Assembly (NCBI RefSeq): GCF_010858045.1
Contig: NZ_JAAGVC010000010.1
Coordinates: forward strand, 62,001-126,000
From: Nocardia cyriacigeorgica
GTDB taxonomy: Bacteria > Actinomycetota > Actinomycetes > Mycobacteriales > Mycobacteriaceae
Length of the DNA stretch: 64,000 bases
Direction: 5' to 3'
Within the stretch, counting starts at the first letter, position 1; every line of letters begins with the position of its first letter. The notes below the pieces were generated by a model. It was not told the DNA's origin. It worked only from the letters and a program-made list of their open reading frames with translations, and made no database searches. Position numbers and translations under genes: made by a program. Positions 53,715-64,000 of this stretch are shown piece after piece.

Positions 53715-56700
53715 TCAGAACACCCGGAGCTTGCCCGGCTGCCACAAACCGGAGCGGGTTTCGGTGCCCGTCTCCAGTTCGGCCGGGACTGCCTCGTAGT
53801 ACTGGTCGTAGCGTTCCAGGGAACCCCAGTCGCGGGCCCAGTCGTCCTTCAGATAGGTGGGCATGGTGACCGATTCGGCGAGCATCTGGGAGAAGCCGAG
53901 GGGGCCGCCGAATTCCTGGGCCTGCCAGGTGTCGGTGGAGCTCACGGCCAGCGGGCGGTCGGGCAGGATGCGGTAGCGCGGGACCTCGGCCACGCCGTAG
54001 CGGTGGTCGAAGGGACGCTGGCAGGGGAACTGGAGGCCGACGGCCCAGTCCAGCAGCACGGGCTGCTCGGAACCGAGGAAGCTGTTGGCCGATTCCAGGG
54101 TCGGCACCCGCGGCGGGGTGAAGGCCAGCCACTGGTCGCCGATCAGGATCGGGTCGTTGGCGACGATGCGCACCGCATCGGCTTCGGGGGCGATCTCGTC
54201 CAGCGGCACCCGCAGGTTGCGCCAGGACGGGAACGGTCCGATATCGCGGGGCAGGTAGGTGCCCAGCTGGGTGACGCTGCCGTCGGGCTGACGCTTGCCG
54301 TAGTCCACGGTCAGCGACTGGCCGTACTGCATGGCGCCGGTGTCGTCGTAGGACAGGATGCGCCCGGCCGCGGAGATGACGATCAGCGGCTTGTCCTCGG
54401 ACCGCTCCGGCAGCCCGTACCAGCTCGACGTCACGAAGGCCGGCTTCTGCACGCCGTTCTGGTAGCTACCGAGCACGGGTGTGGTCGCCGGGTCGAGCCC
54501 GAACGGCAGGGCCACGGTGCTGCCGTTGACGCCGAGCGCGCCCTGGCCACCGCCGGTGCCCGCGCTCTGCCCCTCGGCGAACGCGGCGCCGACCGACTGG
54601 GTGGAGGTGTTACCGGTGCCCGGCTTCACCTCGACGGCGTCGGCGGACAGATCGTCGGGCACACCGTTGGGATCGAAGCCCTCCGGGTCGACGCCGGCCA
54701 GCGGATCGTTCGGGTTGGTCGGCGGGTTCGCCGGATCGATGATCGGGGTCAACCGGCCACCGTTGGGATCGGCTTCGACCAGCACGTCGTTGGCGAGACC
54801 GCAGCTGGAGCCGGTGATGGCGTCGAAGTTCGAGCGCGCCAGCGAATAGCCGGGGTACTGCGAGTACGCGCCCTTGACCAGCGAGAGCACCTCGAACAGC
54901 ACCATCGCCGCGGCGACCAGCGTCAACGGGATGGCGGCGAATTTCCGGATCCGCCGCCCGCGCGCCGAGCGCGGCGAACTCGGCGGTTTCGCATACCCCT
55001 CACGCAGCGCGTGCCAGGCCACCAGCGCCAGCGCCAGTCCGAACAGGATCAGGATGACGGTGTTGGACTGGATGCCGCTGACCGAGACCCGCTTGTCGAA
55101 CCACGGCACCCCGAAGCTGGAGACATACCAGTAGCCGTTGATCCCGGAGAACGCCACCGCGAGCACGAACAGCAGACCCGCCAGGAAGATCGCCCGGTTC
55201 TTGCGCGCACGCAGCGCGCTGGCCGACACCGCGACCGCCGTGACCGCCGCCAGCGAACCGGCGATACCGGCGTAGGCGCCGAAGTGGTGGGTCCACTTGG
55301 TCGGGTTGAACATCATGAAGAAGATCGTTCCGAACACGATGCCCATCAACCGCCAGGTCGGGGCGCTGGCGATGCCGGGCACCCGGCGCCTGCGCAGCAG
55401 CACCAGCATGGTGGTGAACAGGCACAGCAGCATCACCAGGAAGGCGAACCGGCGCGAGACCGAACCGTCGACGGTCTCCACGAACAGGTAGTAGTAGCGC
55501 AGGTAGTCCTCGTACCAGGCCAGGTTGGGGCCGGTGGCCTGGCGGACCCGGTTGGCTTCCTGGATGCCCGCGAAGGTCTGATCGCTGTAGACGACGGTCA
55601 ACACCAGTAGACCGGCGGCGGCGATCGGCGCGAGCAGCGGCAGCGTCCCGTGTTCGCGCCGCTTACGCACCACGATCTTGACCATGGGCCGGATACCGGC
55701 AAGCAACGCGGCCACACACATCAGGCCGGTCGGCGCGGCGGCGAGGGTGAACGCGGCGATCAGCACCGCGGCCGCGGCGGGCAGCAGCCGCCCGGTGGCG
55801 ATGGCCCGCTCGATCGAGACCCAGGTCAGCAGCGCGCCGAGCGCGACGATCGGCTCCGAGCGCAGGCCGTTGTCGAACGGCAGCCAGAAGGCAAGGAACA
55901 CCAGGCCACCGGTCCACAGCGCCACCCGGCTGTTGCGCACCCCGCGACCCAGCCGTGGCACCACCTCGCGGCTGATCACCATCCAGCACAGGATCGCGCA
56001 GGCCAGCGCGGGCAGACGCACCCACGGGCTGGCCGTCGACACCTCGGCGAAGAGCTGGATGACGTAGTAGTACCAGCCGAACGGCGCCTCGGGGACGCCG
56101 TACCAGCGGAAGTAGTTGGCCATATAGCCGGCGTCCGGCGCGACCCGGACCATGCTCAGGATGTAGCCGTCGTCGGAGGTGTTGGCGCCGACGAAATGCC
56201 ACACCAGCAGCGTGCCGATGACCGCGCCGTCGGCCCAGCTCGGCTTGAACCAGTGCGCGGGCAGGAACCGGCGGTGACCACGCCCGTCGCTGGTGTCCAG
56301 CCGGGCCAGCGCCGTCAGCGCGATCAGCGTGCACAGCACCGCCGCGATCATCGCGATCATCTTGATCGCGGTCGGCGTGGAGCTGTAGCGGGTGTCGATG
56401 GTGGTGTCGAAGGCCAGGCCGGCGGGGACCTCACCCTTCAGGTCGGTGAAGACGCCGACCACCTGCGGCCGCAGATCGCCGAGCAGCTGCCCTTCCACCG
56501 GCTGACCCGTATCGGTGGTCAGGCCGTTGAAGATCGCGTGCGTGCGGTCGATATCGGAGGTGATGGTGATGTCGGTGCAGCCGGCCAGCTCATCGCGCTG
56601 GGCGGAGGCGACCACGGCGTTGCGGTCGACGACGTCCACCGAGGTGTCCGAGACCCGGACGAACAGTGCCTCCAGCGCCGCCCGATCGCCCTGCGGCGGC

Positions 56701-57002
56701 GCGGTGGCCAGCAGCATGCCGCCCTGCGGCGGCAGTTGCGCGACCGCCGAACACGGGATGGTCGCGCGCAGCTCGATCGGCACCTGCGACATCAGCGGCG
56801 CCTGCACATTCGTGAGCTGCCCGTTCTGCGGCCAGCTCAGCGTCGCCGTCGTCTGCGTCACCGGTAAGAACGGCGTGGCCAGCGCGAACAGGGCACCGAG
56901 CACTCCCGCGACCAGCGCGATGAGCCGCGCGGTCCGGAAATCGCGCGGAGCGACCTGCGGTGCGGGCGGCGTCTCCGGCAAAACAGCGACTGCATCTGAC
57001 AC
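53715..57002 (-). CDS. emb: Emb-family arabinosyltransferase (second copy)
   Basis: A 1095-aa paralogue of the gene at 49088-52471, encoded convergently. It has the same domain order. NTSDDGYILSMVRVAPDAGY contains the catalytic aspartates, with methionine (residue 284) at the EmbB Met306 position. YFRWYGVPEAPFGWYYYVIQ and the C-terminal FPCQRPFDHRYGVAEVPRYR are conserved. The loop after helix seven or so reads VRKRREHGTLPLL and lacks the insertion of the first copy. GTG start with TAGACT ending 8 nt upstream. In M. tuberculosis embC, embA and embB lie on one strand; here there are two copies facing each other. Confidence 0.94.
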   Translation of the reverse strand: MSDAVAVLPETPPAPQVAPRDFRTARLIALVAGVLGALFALATPFLPVTQTTATLSWPQNGQLTNVQAPLMSQVPIELRATIPCSAVAQLPPQGGMLLATAPPQGDRAALEALFVRVSDTSVDVVDRNAVVASAQRDELAGCTDITITSDIDRTHAIFNGLTTDTGQPVEGQLLGDLRPQVVGVFTDLKGEVPAGLAFDTTIDTRYSSTPTAIKMIAMIAAVLCTLIALTALARLDTSDGRGHRRFLPAHWFKPSWADGAVIGTLLVWHFVGANTSDDGYILSMVRVAPDAGYMANYFRWYGVPEAPFGWYYYVIQLFAEVSTASPWVRLPALACAILCWMVISREVVPRLGRGVRNSRVALWTGGLVFLAFWLPFDNGLRSEPIVALGALLTWVSIERAIATGRLLPAAAAVLIAAFTLAAAPTGLMCVAALLAGIRPMVKIVVRKRREHGTLPLLAPIAAAGLLVLTVVYSDQTFAGIQEANRVRQATGPNLAWYEDYLRYYYLFVETVDGSVSRRFAFLVMLLCLFTTMLVLLRRRRVPGIASAPTWRLMGIVFGTIFFMMFNPTKWTHHFGAYAGIAGSLAAVTAVAVSASALRARKNRAIFLAGLLFVLAVAFSGINGYWYVSSFGVPWFDKRVSVSGIQSNTVILILFGLALALVAWHALREGYAKPPSSPRSARGRRIRKFAAIPLTLVAAAMVLFEVLSLVKGAYSQYPGYSLARSNFDAITGSSCGLANDVLVEADPNGGRLTPIIDPANPPTNPNDPLAGVDPEGFDPNGVPDDLSADAVEVKPGTGNTSTQSVGAAFAEGQSAGTGGGQGALGVNGSTVALPFGLDPATTPVLGSYQNGVQKPAFVTSSWYGLPERSEDKPLIVISAAGRILSYDDTGAMQYGQSLTVDYGKRQPDGSVTQLGTYLPRDIGPFPSWRNLRVPLDEIAPEADAVRIVANDPILIGDQWLAFTPPRVPTLESANSFLGSEQPVLLDWAVGLQFPCQRPFDHRYGVAEVPRYRILPDRPLAVSSTDTWQAQEFGGPLGFSQMLAESVTMPTYLKDDWARDWGSLERYDQYYEAVPAELETGTETRSGLWQPGKLRVF

Positions 57003-57147
57003 GGTTGGGAAGTCTAGAGCGCGGTGCCAGACGGGGCGTGCTCAGCACGACATTGCCCGGGCGGCGGCTATTTAGCAGAACGCGGATTCGGAAGAAACGG
57101 CACCCGAATTACCGTCGACCGGTGGGGCTAGTGGAAAGCTGTGGGGT

Positions 57148-57645
57148 ATGACAAAGGTGAATCTCGAGACGAACTACGGAACCATCGGGCTGGAGCTGGA
57201 CGACGCCAAGGCACCGAACACGGTGAAGAACTTCCTGGAGTACGTGAACGCCGGGCATTACGACGGCACCATCTTCCACCGCGTCATCCCCGGCTTCATG
57301 ATCCAGGGCGGCGGCTTCGACGGCGATATGAAGCAGAAGCCGACCAAGGCCCCGATCCAGAACGAGGCGGGCAACGGCCTCAAGAACGACCGCTACACCG
57401 TCGCCATGGCGCGCACCAACGACCCGCATTCGGCGACCGCGCAGTTCTTCATCAACGTGGCCGACAACGACTTCCTCAACCACACCCAGCCGGCCGGCCA
57501 GGGTTGGGGTTACGCGGTGTTCGGCACCGTCACCGAGGGCACCGAGGTGGTCGACAAGATCGCCGCGGTTTCCACCTCCTCGCACGGCGTCCACCAGGAC
57601 GTTCCGTCGGAGAACGTCGTGATCGAATCCGCGAAGGTTGCCTGA
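57148..57645 (+). CDS. ppiB: Cyclophilin-type peptidyl-prolyl isomerase PpiB
   Basis: Cytoplasmic cis-trans prolyl isomerase of 165 aa, single cyclophilin domain with no signal peptide. [15 protein letters not shown] supplies the active-site Arg and Phe, [27 protein letters not shown] the Gln and Phe of the proline pocket, and [17 protein letters not shown] the C-terminal part. Overall it resembles the bacterial E. coli PpiB type more than eukaryote-like cyclophilins. It stands alone between divergent emb and convergent accD4. Confidence 0.94.
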   Translation: MTKVNLETNYGTIGLELDDAKAPNTVKNFLEYVNAGHYDGTIFHRVIPGFMIQGGGFDGDMKQKPTKAPIQNEAGNGLKNDRYTVAMARTNDPHSATAQFFINVADNDFLNHTQPAGQGWGYAVFGTVTEGTEVVDKIAAVSTSSHGVHQDVPSENVVIESAKVA

Positions 57646-57696
57646 TCTCGCTGTCTGACTGCGGCGCCTCCGCGCCGCGTGTTCTCGGCCCCTGAT

Positions 57697-57758
57697 GGCT
57701 CGCGTTTCTGAACCGCTGCTTGCCTTCGGCTTGCGCATCGGTCGCGGAAACGCGAGCC
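57697..57758. repeat. Inverted repeat with 12-bp arms
   Basis: GGCTCGCGTTTC (57697-57708) and GAAACGCGAGCC (57747-57758) are perfect reverse complements separated by 38 nt. It lies between the converging ppiB and accD4 genes. It could form a stem acting as a terminator, or be the remnant of a small palindromic element. Further partial inverted sequences lie inside the loop. Confidence 0.6.
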
Positions 57759-57846
57759 GGGCCGCGAACCCTGACGCTCGATCGCGCTTCGCTCGACATC
57801 GGGCGCAACCAGCCGATGTCTGCTGGCTACGCCGCTATGCCCACTT

Positions 57847-59391
57847 CTACAGCGGCAGCAGGTGATGTTTGCGCGGGCTGCGCAGGATGGTCTTGTCGCG
57901 CAGCAGCTGCAACGCCTTGCGCAGTTCCAGCCGGGTGGCCGACGGCTCGATGACGGCGTCGATGTAGCCGCGTTCGGCCGCTACCCACGGCGTAGCGACG
58001 GTGGCGTTGTAGAAGTCGATCATCTGCTGCCGGATCGCCGGGCGCTGATCTTCCGGCGCGGCCGCGATCTGTTTGCCACCGATCAGGCTGACGGCGCTTT
58101 CGGCGCCCATCACCGCGATGCGCGCGGTCGGCCACGCCAGGTTGACGTCGGCGCCGAGCTGCTTGGAACCCATCACCGCGTAGCCGCCGCCGTAGGACTT
58201 GCGGATCACCACCGTCACCTTCGGGACGGTCGCCTCGACGAAGGAGAACAGGAACCGGCCGCCGCGCTTGATGACGCCGATCTTCTCCTGCTCCACACCC
58301 GGCAGGAAGCCAGGAGTGTCCACCACGAACACCAGCGGGATCTCGAACGCGTCGCACATGCGCACGAAATGAGCGGCCTTGTCCGAGGCCCGCGCGTCCA
58401 GCGCGCCCGCGTAGACCATGGGCTGGTTGGCCACCACCCCGACGCTGCGGCCGTCGACCCGGGCGAAACCGGTGATCAGATTGCGTCCGGCCGTCGCACC
58501 GATCTCATGGAATTCACCGTCGTCGAAGATCCGCAGCAGGATCTCGTGCATGTCGTATCCGGCGTTGTCGGAATCGGGCACGATGCCGTTCAATTCCAGG
58601 TCGGTGTCGGTGATCTCCGGTTCCAGACCAGGATTGACGATCGGCGGCTGCTCCTGGCATGAGGTGGGCAGATACCCGAGGTAATCGCGCACCCACTGGA
58701 ACGCCGCCTTCTCGTCCTCGGCGACGTGGTGGATATTGCCATACTGGGCCTGGCTGTTGGCTCCGCCCAGTTCCTCGAGGCTGACGTCCTCGCCGGTGAC
58801 CTCGCGGATCACCTTGGGGCCGGTGACGAACATGTACGCCTCTTGGGTCGCCACCACCACATCGGTGTTGATCGGGGCGTACACCGCACCACCGGCACAT
58901 TTACCGAGAATCATGGAAACCTGCGGCACCAGACCCGACAGCGGCTCCTGACGGCGGCCGAGTTCGGCGTACCACGCCAGCGAAGTGACCGCCTCCTGGA
59001 CGCGCGCGCCGCCGGAGTCGTTGATACCGACGACCGGGCAGCCGACCTTCTCGGCGTACTCCATGATCGCGGCCACCTTGCGGCCGAACATCTCACCGAC
59101 CGATCCGCCGTAGACGGTCTGATCGTGGGAGAACACCGCGACCGGGCGTCCGTCGACCAGGCCGTGCCCGGTGACCACGCCGTCGCCGTAGAGGGCCTCC
59201 GGATCGCCCGGCTTGCGCACCAGCGCACCGACTTCCACGAAGGTGCCCGGATCGAGCAGCATATTGATCCGGTCGCGGGCGCTGGGAATTCCCTTCTTCG
59301 CCCGCTTGGCCACCCCCGCTTCACCCGCCGGTTCCTGCGCCAGCTCGAGGCGTTTACGCAGGTCCGCGAGTTTCTCGGCAGTCGTGCTCAC
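57847..59391 (-). CDS. accD4: Acyl-CoA carboxylase beta subunit AccD4
   Basis: Carboxyltransferase subunit that carboxylates long-chain acyl-CoA to the extender used by Pks13 in mycolate condensation. It is 514 aa, with both crotonase-fold halves: [15 protein letters not shown] with the acyl-CoA oxyanion glycines in the first, and [15 protein letters not shown] and [18 protein letters not shown] in the second. [14 protein letters not shown] is also typical. Its GTG start overlaps the pks13 stop by 4 nt, as in the Rv3799c-Rv3800c pair. The biotinylated alpha subunit (AccA3) is encoded elsewhere. Confidence 0.95.
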   Translation of the reverse strand: MSTTAEKLADLRKRLELAQEPAGEAGVAKRAKKGIPSARDRINMLLDPGTFVEVGALVRKPGDPEALYGDGVVTGHGLVDGRPVAVFSHDQTVYGGSVGEMFGRKVAAIMEYAEKVGCPVVGINDSGGARVQEAVTSLAWYAELGRRQEPLSGLVPQVSMILGKCAGGAVYAPINTDVVVATQEAYMFVTGPKVIREVTGEDVSLEELGGANSQAQYGNIHHVAEDEKAAFQWVRDYLGYLPTSCQEQPPIVNPGLEPEITDTDLELNGIVPDSDNAGYDMHEILLRIFDDGEFHEIGATAGRNLITGFARVDGRSVGVVANQPMVYAGALDARASDKAAHFVRMCDAFEIPLVFVVDTPGFLPGVEQEKIGVIKRGGRFLFSFVEATVPKVTVVIRKSYGGGYAVMGSKQLGADVNLAWPTARIAVMGAESAVSLIGGKQIAAAPEDQRPAIRQQMIDFYNATVATPWVAAERGYIDAVIEPSATRLELRKALQLLRDKTILRSPRKHHLLPL

Positions 59392-62300
59392 TTGGCCCCT
59401 TTCGCCTCGATTTCCGCGAGCTTCGCGGACAGGTCCGCGCCGATCTTGCCGATGCGCGGCTCGTCGATGATCTGCAGATGGTCGCCGGGGATGTGGATGA
59501 CCTCGAGGTTGGGCACGTACTCGTCCCAGCCACCGTTGGGCAGCCGGTCGGCGTAGCGCGGCTCCAGCTCGAGCATGCCGTCGTGGTAGCGGTCGGCGAG
59601 GTAGAGCACCACATCACCGTCATAGCGGGTCGGGCGGACCTTTTGCAGCGCACGGTTTTCGATCCACGAGGTGCGCTGGTGTTCGAGCACCCCGCCGGGG
59701 ATCTTCGCGCCGGTCATCTTGATCAGATCCGACACCATCTTGAACTGCTCTTCGTCGGATGCGTTGGCCAGTTCGAGCAGCTGGTCCCGATCGAGTTCGC
59801 CCTGCACGCCGTAGGTCTTCTGCGCGAACGCCTGGTAGCGCTCCATCCGCCGCACCCGCTCCTCGGGGCTGTTGTCCTCCCCCTCGGCGGGAATGGCCAG
59901 ATCGATCAGGCCGACGATGCGCACATCGGCGCCCTCGGCGCGCAGGATCTGCGCCACCGCCATGGCCAGCACGGCACCGAGCGACCAGCCGTAGAGCACG
60001 TACGGTCCGTCGCCCTGGATCTTGCGCAGTTCGGGCACGTACTGGCGGGCGCGTTCGTCGATATCGCCGTCGACGCGCTCGAGGCCGTACATCGGGGTGG
60101 TCTCGGGCAGCTTCTTCAACAGCGGCTCGTACACCAGCGTGTTGCCGCCGGAGGGATGGAAGACGAACACCGGCACGGCATTCGAGCCCTCGGCGCGCGG
60201 GCGCAGCGGGCGGATGAAACCGTCCACGTCGGCGCCGCTGTCCTGCAATCTGCGCACCACGTCGGCGAGATCTTCGATGGTCTCGGAATCGAGCACATCG
60301 TCGACGGTGATCTCGGCGCCGACCCGCTCGGTCAGCCGCGCGGCCAGCTTCTCGGCGGTGTCCTCGTCGAGGATCGGCAAGGTGTTGAAGATGCCCTTGG
60401 CCGACTTGCCGGTGACGACCGCCCAGGTGGCGAAGGTCAGGCGTTCGGCGGCGTCACGCGGGGGGACGTCGTCTTCGGTCTCGGGCTTACCGCCGAAGAG
60501 GGCGGCGGGCGCGGCCTCGGTCTTCGCGGCGGGCGCGGCCTCTGCCTTCGCGGTAGGGGCAGCCTCGGCCTTCGGCGCGGGGGCCGATTCAGCCTCGGCG
60601 ACAATCCTTTCCGCCTCGGCCTCGACCGTCGTGTCCTCGGTCTTCGCCGACGCACCGGCGGCAGCCTGCACCACCGCGGCCGGATCCTCGCCCGCCTCCA
60701 GCGCGGCACGCGCGGCGGCGACGAAGCCCTCGTCCACGCTGACGTCCTCGCCCGCGGCCTGGCGCTCGGCGATGGCCTGCACCTCGTCGCGGTGTTCGAT
60801 GGCGTACCGCAGCACCTTGCCGACCTCGTGCAGGCTGGCATCGCGCACGGCCTGGATCTGCAGCTGCGGGATATCGAATTCGTATTCGACGCGGTTCTTG
60901 ATCCGCATGGCCATCAACGAGTCGAGGCCGAGTTCCATCAGCGGGATCTCCATCGGCAGATCCTCGACCGCGTACCCCATCGACTCGGCGACGATCAGTG
61001 CCAGCCGCTCCTCGACGGTCTGCGAGCCGTTGGGATCCCAACGGTCGCCGAAGGATTCGGTGACCTCGAGGTCGGTGCTCGCGGCGGCCTCGACCGGCGC
61101 GGCCGTAACCGGTGCGGCCGCAACGGGTTCGGGCAGTGCGGCGCCCGAGGTGACGACGGCGTCGAACAGCAACCGGAACCCGGCGCCCTCACGCGCGTGC
61201 ACCTGCACCGACGCCCCCCCGGGATGCGGGGTCAGCGTGGTGGTCAGCGTGCCGGAAGCCGGCGGTGCGCTGTGCGCGATGGTCGCGCCGAGCGAGACGT
61301 CGCTGAGCACCTGCGCGGCCGAGGCCTGCACCAAGGTGGCCAGATCGGTGACGGCCGCGGCCTGCACCTCCCACACATGCCTGCCGTCGGGCAGCGCGAC
61401 ATGCGAACCGGGCGCCCGGCCGCTACCGCCGGTGGACATGGTGGCCTTGGGCCAGTACTCCTTGCGCACGAACGCCGTGCGCGGGATGTCGGCGTAGTCA
61501 CCGGCGGGCAGCAGCGACGGCAGGTCGACGGCGTGGCCGTGCACATACAGCTGCGCCAGCGCCGAGATCACGCCTGCCGATTCGTCTTCCTTGCGCTTGA
61601 GCGTCGGAATCAGCTGCGCGTCGTGCAGTCCGGCCGCGAAGGTGGTGCCGAGCACCTGCATCAACGCGACCGAGTTCGGTGCCAGCTCCAGGAAGGTGGT
61701 GATACCCGAATCCACCGCGAGCTTCACCGCGTTGGTGAAGTACACGCTGTGGCGCATGTTCTTGACCCAGTAGTCCTCGTTGTGGATCGGGTCGTGGCCG
61801 GGAGCGTAGAACTGCTCCTTGTCGACGGTCGAATACAGGCCGACCTTCATCTTGGTCGGCTCGATACCGGCCAGCTCGGCGGCCAGCTCGCCCAACAGCG
61901 GGTCCATCTGCGAAGTGTGGCCGGCACCGCGGGTCTGCAGCACCCGGGCGAACTTGCCGGACTCCTCCACCCGCGCCACGATCTGCGCGACCTGCGCCTG
62001 CGGACCACCGATGACGGTATTGGTCGGCGCCGCGTAGACGGCCACCTCGACGTCGGGGAACTCGGTGAGCAGCTCGGCGACGTCGTCGGCGCTCAGCTCG
62101 ACCAGCGCCATATTGCGCACATCGTCATCGCTGATCATCTGCTCGCCCTCGCCCATCAGGCGCGAGCGGGCGCAGATCACCCGCACCGCGTCCTCCAGCG
62201 CCAGACCGCCCGAGATGTAGGCGCCAGCGACCTCACCCATGGAGTGGCCGACGACGGCGGCGGGTTCGGCGCCGTGCGCGCGCAGCAGCGCGGCCAGGCC

Positions 62301-64000
62301 GAGCTGAATGGTGAAGATGCCGACCTGCGAGGTGCCGACGTTGTAGTCCTGCGCGTCGTCGAGAATCATCTCGCGAATGGAGTAGCCTGCCTCGTCCTGC
62401 ACCAGCTCGTCGACCTCGTCGACGGTGCGGCGGAAGATCGAATTCTCCTGGTAGAGCTGCTTACCCATCTTCCGGTGCTGGGCGCCGAAACCAGCGAACA
62501 CCCACATCGGGCCCTTGATCGCGGGGGCGTCGGCGGTGAACACACCGGTGCCCGGCTTGCCCGCCGCGATGGCGCGCAGACCGGCGACGGCCTCCTCGTG
62601 GTTCTTGGCCAGCACCACACCGCGCGAACGCCAGTGGCTGCGCTTGGCCAGCGACCGGGCGACATCCGCCAGCGGAACGTCCTTGCCCGGGCCTTCCAGC
62701 CAGTCGGCCAATTCGGCGGCGGCGCGCTTGCGGCGCGAGGGCAGGTAGCCCGACACCGGGAGGATCACCGGCAGCGGTTCGGCTCGATCGGCGGACCATT
62801 CCGGCTCCGCCGCAACGGTTTCCGCAGCCGCCTCCGACTCGGCGACGATGCTCTCGGCCTCGGCCACCACATCGGTGGTCTCGGCCACCACATCGGTGGT
62901 CTCGGCATCGGTGTCGGCGCCGTCGGCGACCTGGGCCGCTGCCTGCGCGGGCACGTATTCCTGCAAGACCACGTGCGCGTTGGTGCCGCCGAACCCGAAG
63001 CCGGAGATGCCTGCGGTCGCGATACCGCTGTAGCGCGGGAACTCGGTCGGCTCGTCCACCACCTTCAACCGGGCCTGCTCGAACGGGATGTACGGGCTCG
63101 GGGCGGAGTAGTTGATATTGGGCGGCAGCACATTGTGCTGAAACGCCATGACCACCTTGGCCAAGCTCGGCACGCCCGCACCGGATTCGAGGTGACCGAA
63201 GTTGGTCTTCACCGAACCGAGCAACGCCGGCTTGTCGGCGTCGCGGCCGCGGCCGACCACCCTGGCGAGTGCCTCGGCCTCGATGGGGTCGCCGATCGGG
63301 GTGCCGGTGCCGTGCGCCTCGATGTAGTCGACGGTGCTGGGATCGATGCCCGCGTCGCGGTAGGCGCGGCGCAGCACGTCGGCCTGGGCGTCCGGGTTCG
63401 GCGCGAGCAGGCCGTTGGAGCGGCCGTCGCTGTTGATCGCCGTGCCCTTGACCACCGCGTAGATGTGGTCGCCGTCGCGTTCGGCGTCGACGAGCCGCTT
63501 GAGCACCACCAGGCCCGCACCCTCGGAACGCACCATGCCGTCCGCGTCGGCGGCGAAGGCCTTGATCCGGCCGTCCTCGGAGGTGCCGGGCGCGAAGCCG
63601 AGCGTCGTCATCGGCATCAGCAGCATGTTCACGCCGCCGGCCAGCGCCAGATCGGCGTCGCCGTCACGCAGCGCGCGCACCGCCTGATGCAGCGCCACCA
63701 GCGTGGACGAGCACGCGGTGTCCACGGTGACCGAGGGGCCGCGGAAATCGTAGAAGTAGGAGACGCGGTTGGCGATGATGCCGTTGGAGCTGCCCATGAT
63801 CGCGTACGCCTCGGCGGAGGCGGGCAGCGTCGGATCCGGGTCGGCCAGCCCGAGCGCGGCGATCATCTGGAAATCGCTGGTGGAGGAGCCGATGAACATA
63901 CCGACCGGCGCGCCCTTGAGATCGCTCGCCGGAATCCTGGCGTGCTCGAGCGCCTCCCAGGTGAGCTCCATCATCAACCGCTGCTGCGGGTCGACCCGCT
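59388..64000 (-). CDS. pks13: Mycolate-condensing polyketide synthase Pks13 (5' part beyond window)
   Basis: Performs the final Claisen condensation of mycolic acid synthesis. 1537 codons are present and the frame is open at the right edge, which falls just inside the KS domain ([18 protein letters not shown]). In order: KS with [12 protein letters not shown] (active cysteine), [14 protein letters not shown] and [10 protein letters not shown]; an acidic linker with a tandem TTDVVAE; AT with [12 protein letters not shown] and [13 protein letters not shown]; the second ACP with [17 protein letters not shown] (phosphopantetheine serine near 60913); an Ala/Glu/Pro linker; and a thioesterase with [13 protein letters not shown] and [13 protein letters not shown]. 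The N-terminal ACP and the KS start lie outside. FadD32 probably follows upstream, by analogy with other mycolate bacteria. Confidence 0.96.
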   Translation of the reverse strand, partial: RVDPQQRLMMELTWEALEHARIPASDLKGAPVGMFIGSSTSDFQMIAALGLADPDPTLPASAEAYAIMGSSNGIIANRVSYFYDFRGPSVTVDTACSSTLVALHQAVRALRDGDADLALAGGVNMLLMPMTTLGFAPGTSEDGRIKAFAADADGMVRSEGAGLVVLKRLVDAERDGDHIYAVVKGTAINSDGRSNGLLAPNPDAQADVLRRAYRDAGIDPSTVDYIEAHGTGTPIGDPIEAEALARVVGRGRDADKPALLGSVKTNFGHLESGAGVPSLAKVVMAFQHNVLPPNINYSAPSPYIPFEQARLKVVDEPTEFPRYSGIATAGISGFGFGGTNAHVVLQEYVPAQAAAQVADGADTDAETTDVVAETTDVVAEAESIVAESEAAAETVAAEPEWSADRAEPLPVILPVSGYLPSRRKRAAAELADWLEGPGKDVPLADVARSLAKRSHWRSRGVVLAKNHEEAVAGLRAIAAGKPGTGVFTADAPAIKGPMWVFAGFGAQHRKMGKQLYQENSIFRRTVDEVDELVQDEAGYSIREMILDDAQDYNVGTSQVGIFTIQLGLAALLRAHGAEPAAVVGHSMGEVAGAYISGGLALEDAVRVICARSRLMGEGEQMISDDDVRNMALVELSADDVAELLTEFPDVEVAVYAAPTNTVIGGPQAQVAQIVARVEESGKFARVLQTRGAGHTSQMDPLLGELAAELAGIEPTKMKVGLYSTVDKEQFYAPGHDPIHNEDYWVKNMRHSVYFTNAVKLAVDSGITTFLELAPNSVALMQVLGTTFAAGLHDAQLIPTLKRKEDESAGVISALAQLYVHGHAVDLPSLLPAGDYADIPRTAFVRKEYWPKATMSTGGSGRAPGSHVALPDGRHVWEVQAAAVTDLATLVQASAAQVLSDVSLGATIAHSAPPASGTLTTTLTPHPGGASVQVHAREGAGFRLLFDAVVTSGAALPEPVAAAPVTAAPVEAAASTDLEVTESFGDRWDPNGSQTVEERLALIVAESMGYAVEDLPMEIPLMELGLDSLMAMRIKNRVEYEFDIPQLQIQAVRDASLHEVGKVLRYAIEHRDEVQAIAERQAAGEDVSVDEGFVAAARAALEAGEDPAAVVQAAAGASAKTEDTTVEAEAERIVAEAESAPAPKAEAAPTAKAEAAPAAKTEAAPAALFGGKPETEDDVPPRDAAERLTFATWAVVTGKSAKGIFNTLPILDEDTAEKLAARLTERVGAEITVDDVLDSETIEDLADVVRRLQDSGADVDGFIRPLRPRAEGSNAVPVFVFHPSGGNTLVYEPLLKKLPETTPMYGLERVDGDIDERARQYVPELRKIQGDGPYVLYGWSLGAVLAMAVAQILRAEGADVRIVGLIDLAIPAEGEDNSPEERVRRMERYQAFAQKTYGVQGELDRDQLLELANASDEEQFKMVSDLIKMTGAKIPGGVLEHQRTSWIENRALQKVRPTRYDGDVVLYLADRYHDGMLELEPRYADRLPNGGWDEYVPNLEVIHIPGDHLQIIDEPRIGKIGADLSAKLAEIEAKGAK

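Noticed and set aside
54003-55610. Plus-strand frame of about 535 codons opposite the second emb gene
   Set aside because: Antisense shadow with Gly/Arg/His bias and no family sequence.

Overview
The window is high-GC actinobacterial DNA that carries the core arabinogalactan and mycolic-acid genes: galactan export and synthesis, the DprE1/DprE2 epimerase, AftA, two Emb arabinosyltransferases, AccD4 and Pks13. This set is confined to mycolate-producing Corynebacteriales. Gene order loosely follows the Mycobacterium tuberculosis Rv3772-Rv3800c region. The genus is inferred: Nocardia fits best (two rather than three emb genes, many secreted orphan proteins, a complete hut locus), but Rhodococcus or another relative cannot be excluded.

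Region 1 (1-10.2 kb) is a histidine-utilisation locus. hutH and an amino-acid permease point left, and an NCS1 permease, hutI and hutG point right. Each arm has a consensus-like promoter with the same 14-bp near-palindrome between the -35 and -10 boxes, so the two arms look co-regulated. An acyl-CoA dehydrogenase, a family III CoA-transferase and an IclR regulator sit between the arms.

Region 2 (10.2-20.5 kb) holds mixed genes: a mycothiol-dependent isomerase-family protein, three tRNAs (Arg-ACG, Ser-GCT, Ser-TGA), a dienelactone-hydrolase-like protein, an aromatic aminotransferase, an antigen-85-like esterase, a MarR regulator, a lactate-monooxygenase-like flavoprotein, a quinone oxidoreductase and a PLP-fold protein that lacks the Schiff-base lysine. 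Its intergenic spaces are rich in tandem repeats.

Region 3 (20.5-30.3 kb) holds bpa (proteasome activator), the galactan ABC exporter wzm-wzt with glfT1, then rsgA, an SDR gene behind a KstR-like operator, a proline-rich membrane protein and glfT2.

Region 4 (30.4-41.8 kb) is a sugar and envelope accessory block. It has a GtrA protein, a polyprenyl-phosphate glycosyltransferase and a polytopic DUF2142 protein that together resemble a GtrABC module. rmlB, rmlA and rmlC for dTDP-rhamnose are here (no rmlD), with a secreted protein, an HSL-type hydrolase, an XRE/DUF5753 regulator and small proteins.

Region 5 (41.8-64 kb) is the arabinan and mycolate core: a second GtrA, dprE1-dprE2, aftA, a polytopic GT-C-like protein and emb on the plus strand. 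A small ORF and a Uma2-family gene associated with near-identical inverted hairpins come next. A second, convergent emb, ppiB, and accD4-pks13 (reading leftwards, cut by the window edge) complete it. Together these genes make decaprenyl-phospho-arabinose, build and export galactan, add arabinan, and make the mycolate that esterifies it. Many genes here carry a TANNNT box 6-8 nt before the start codon, suggesting widespread leaderless transcription.
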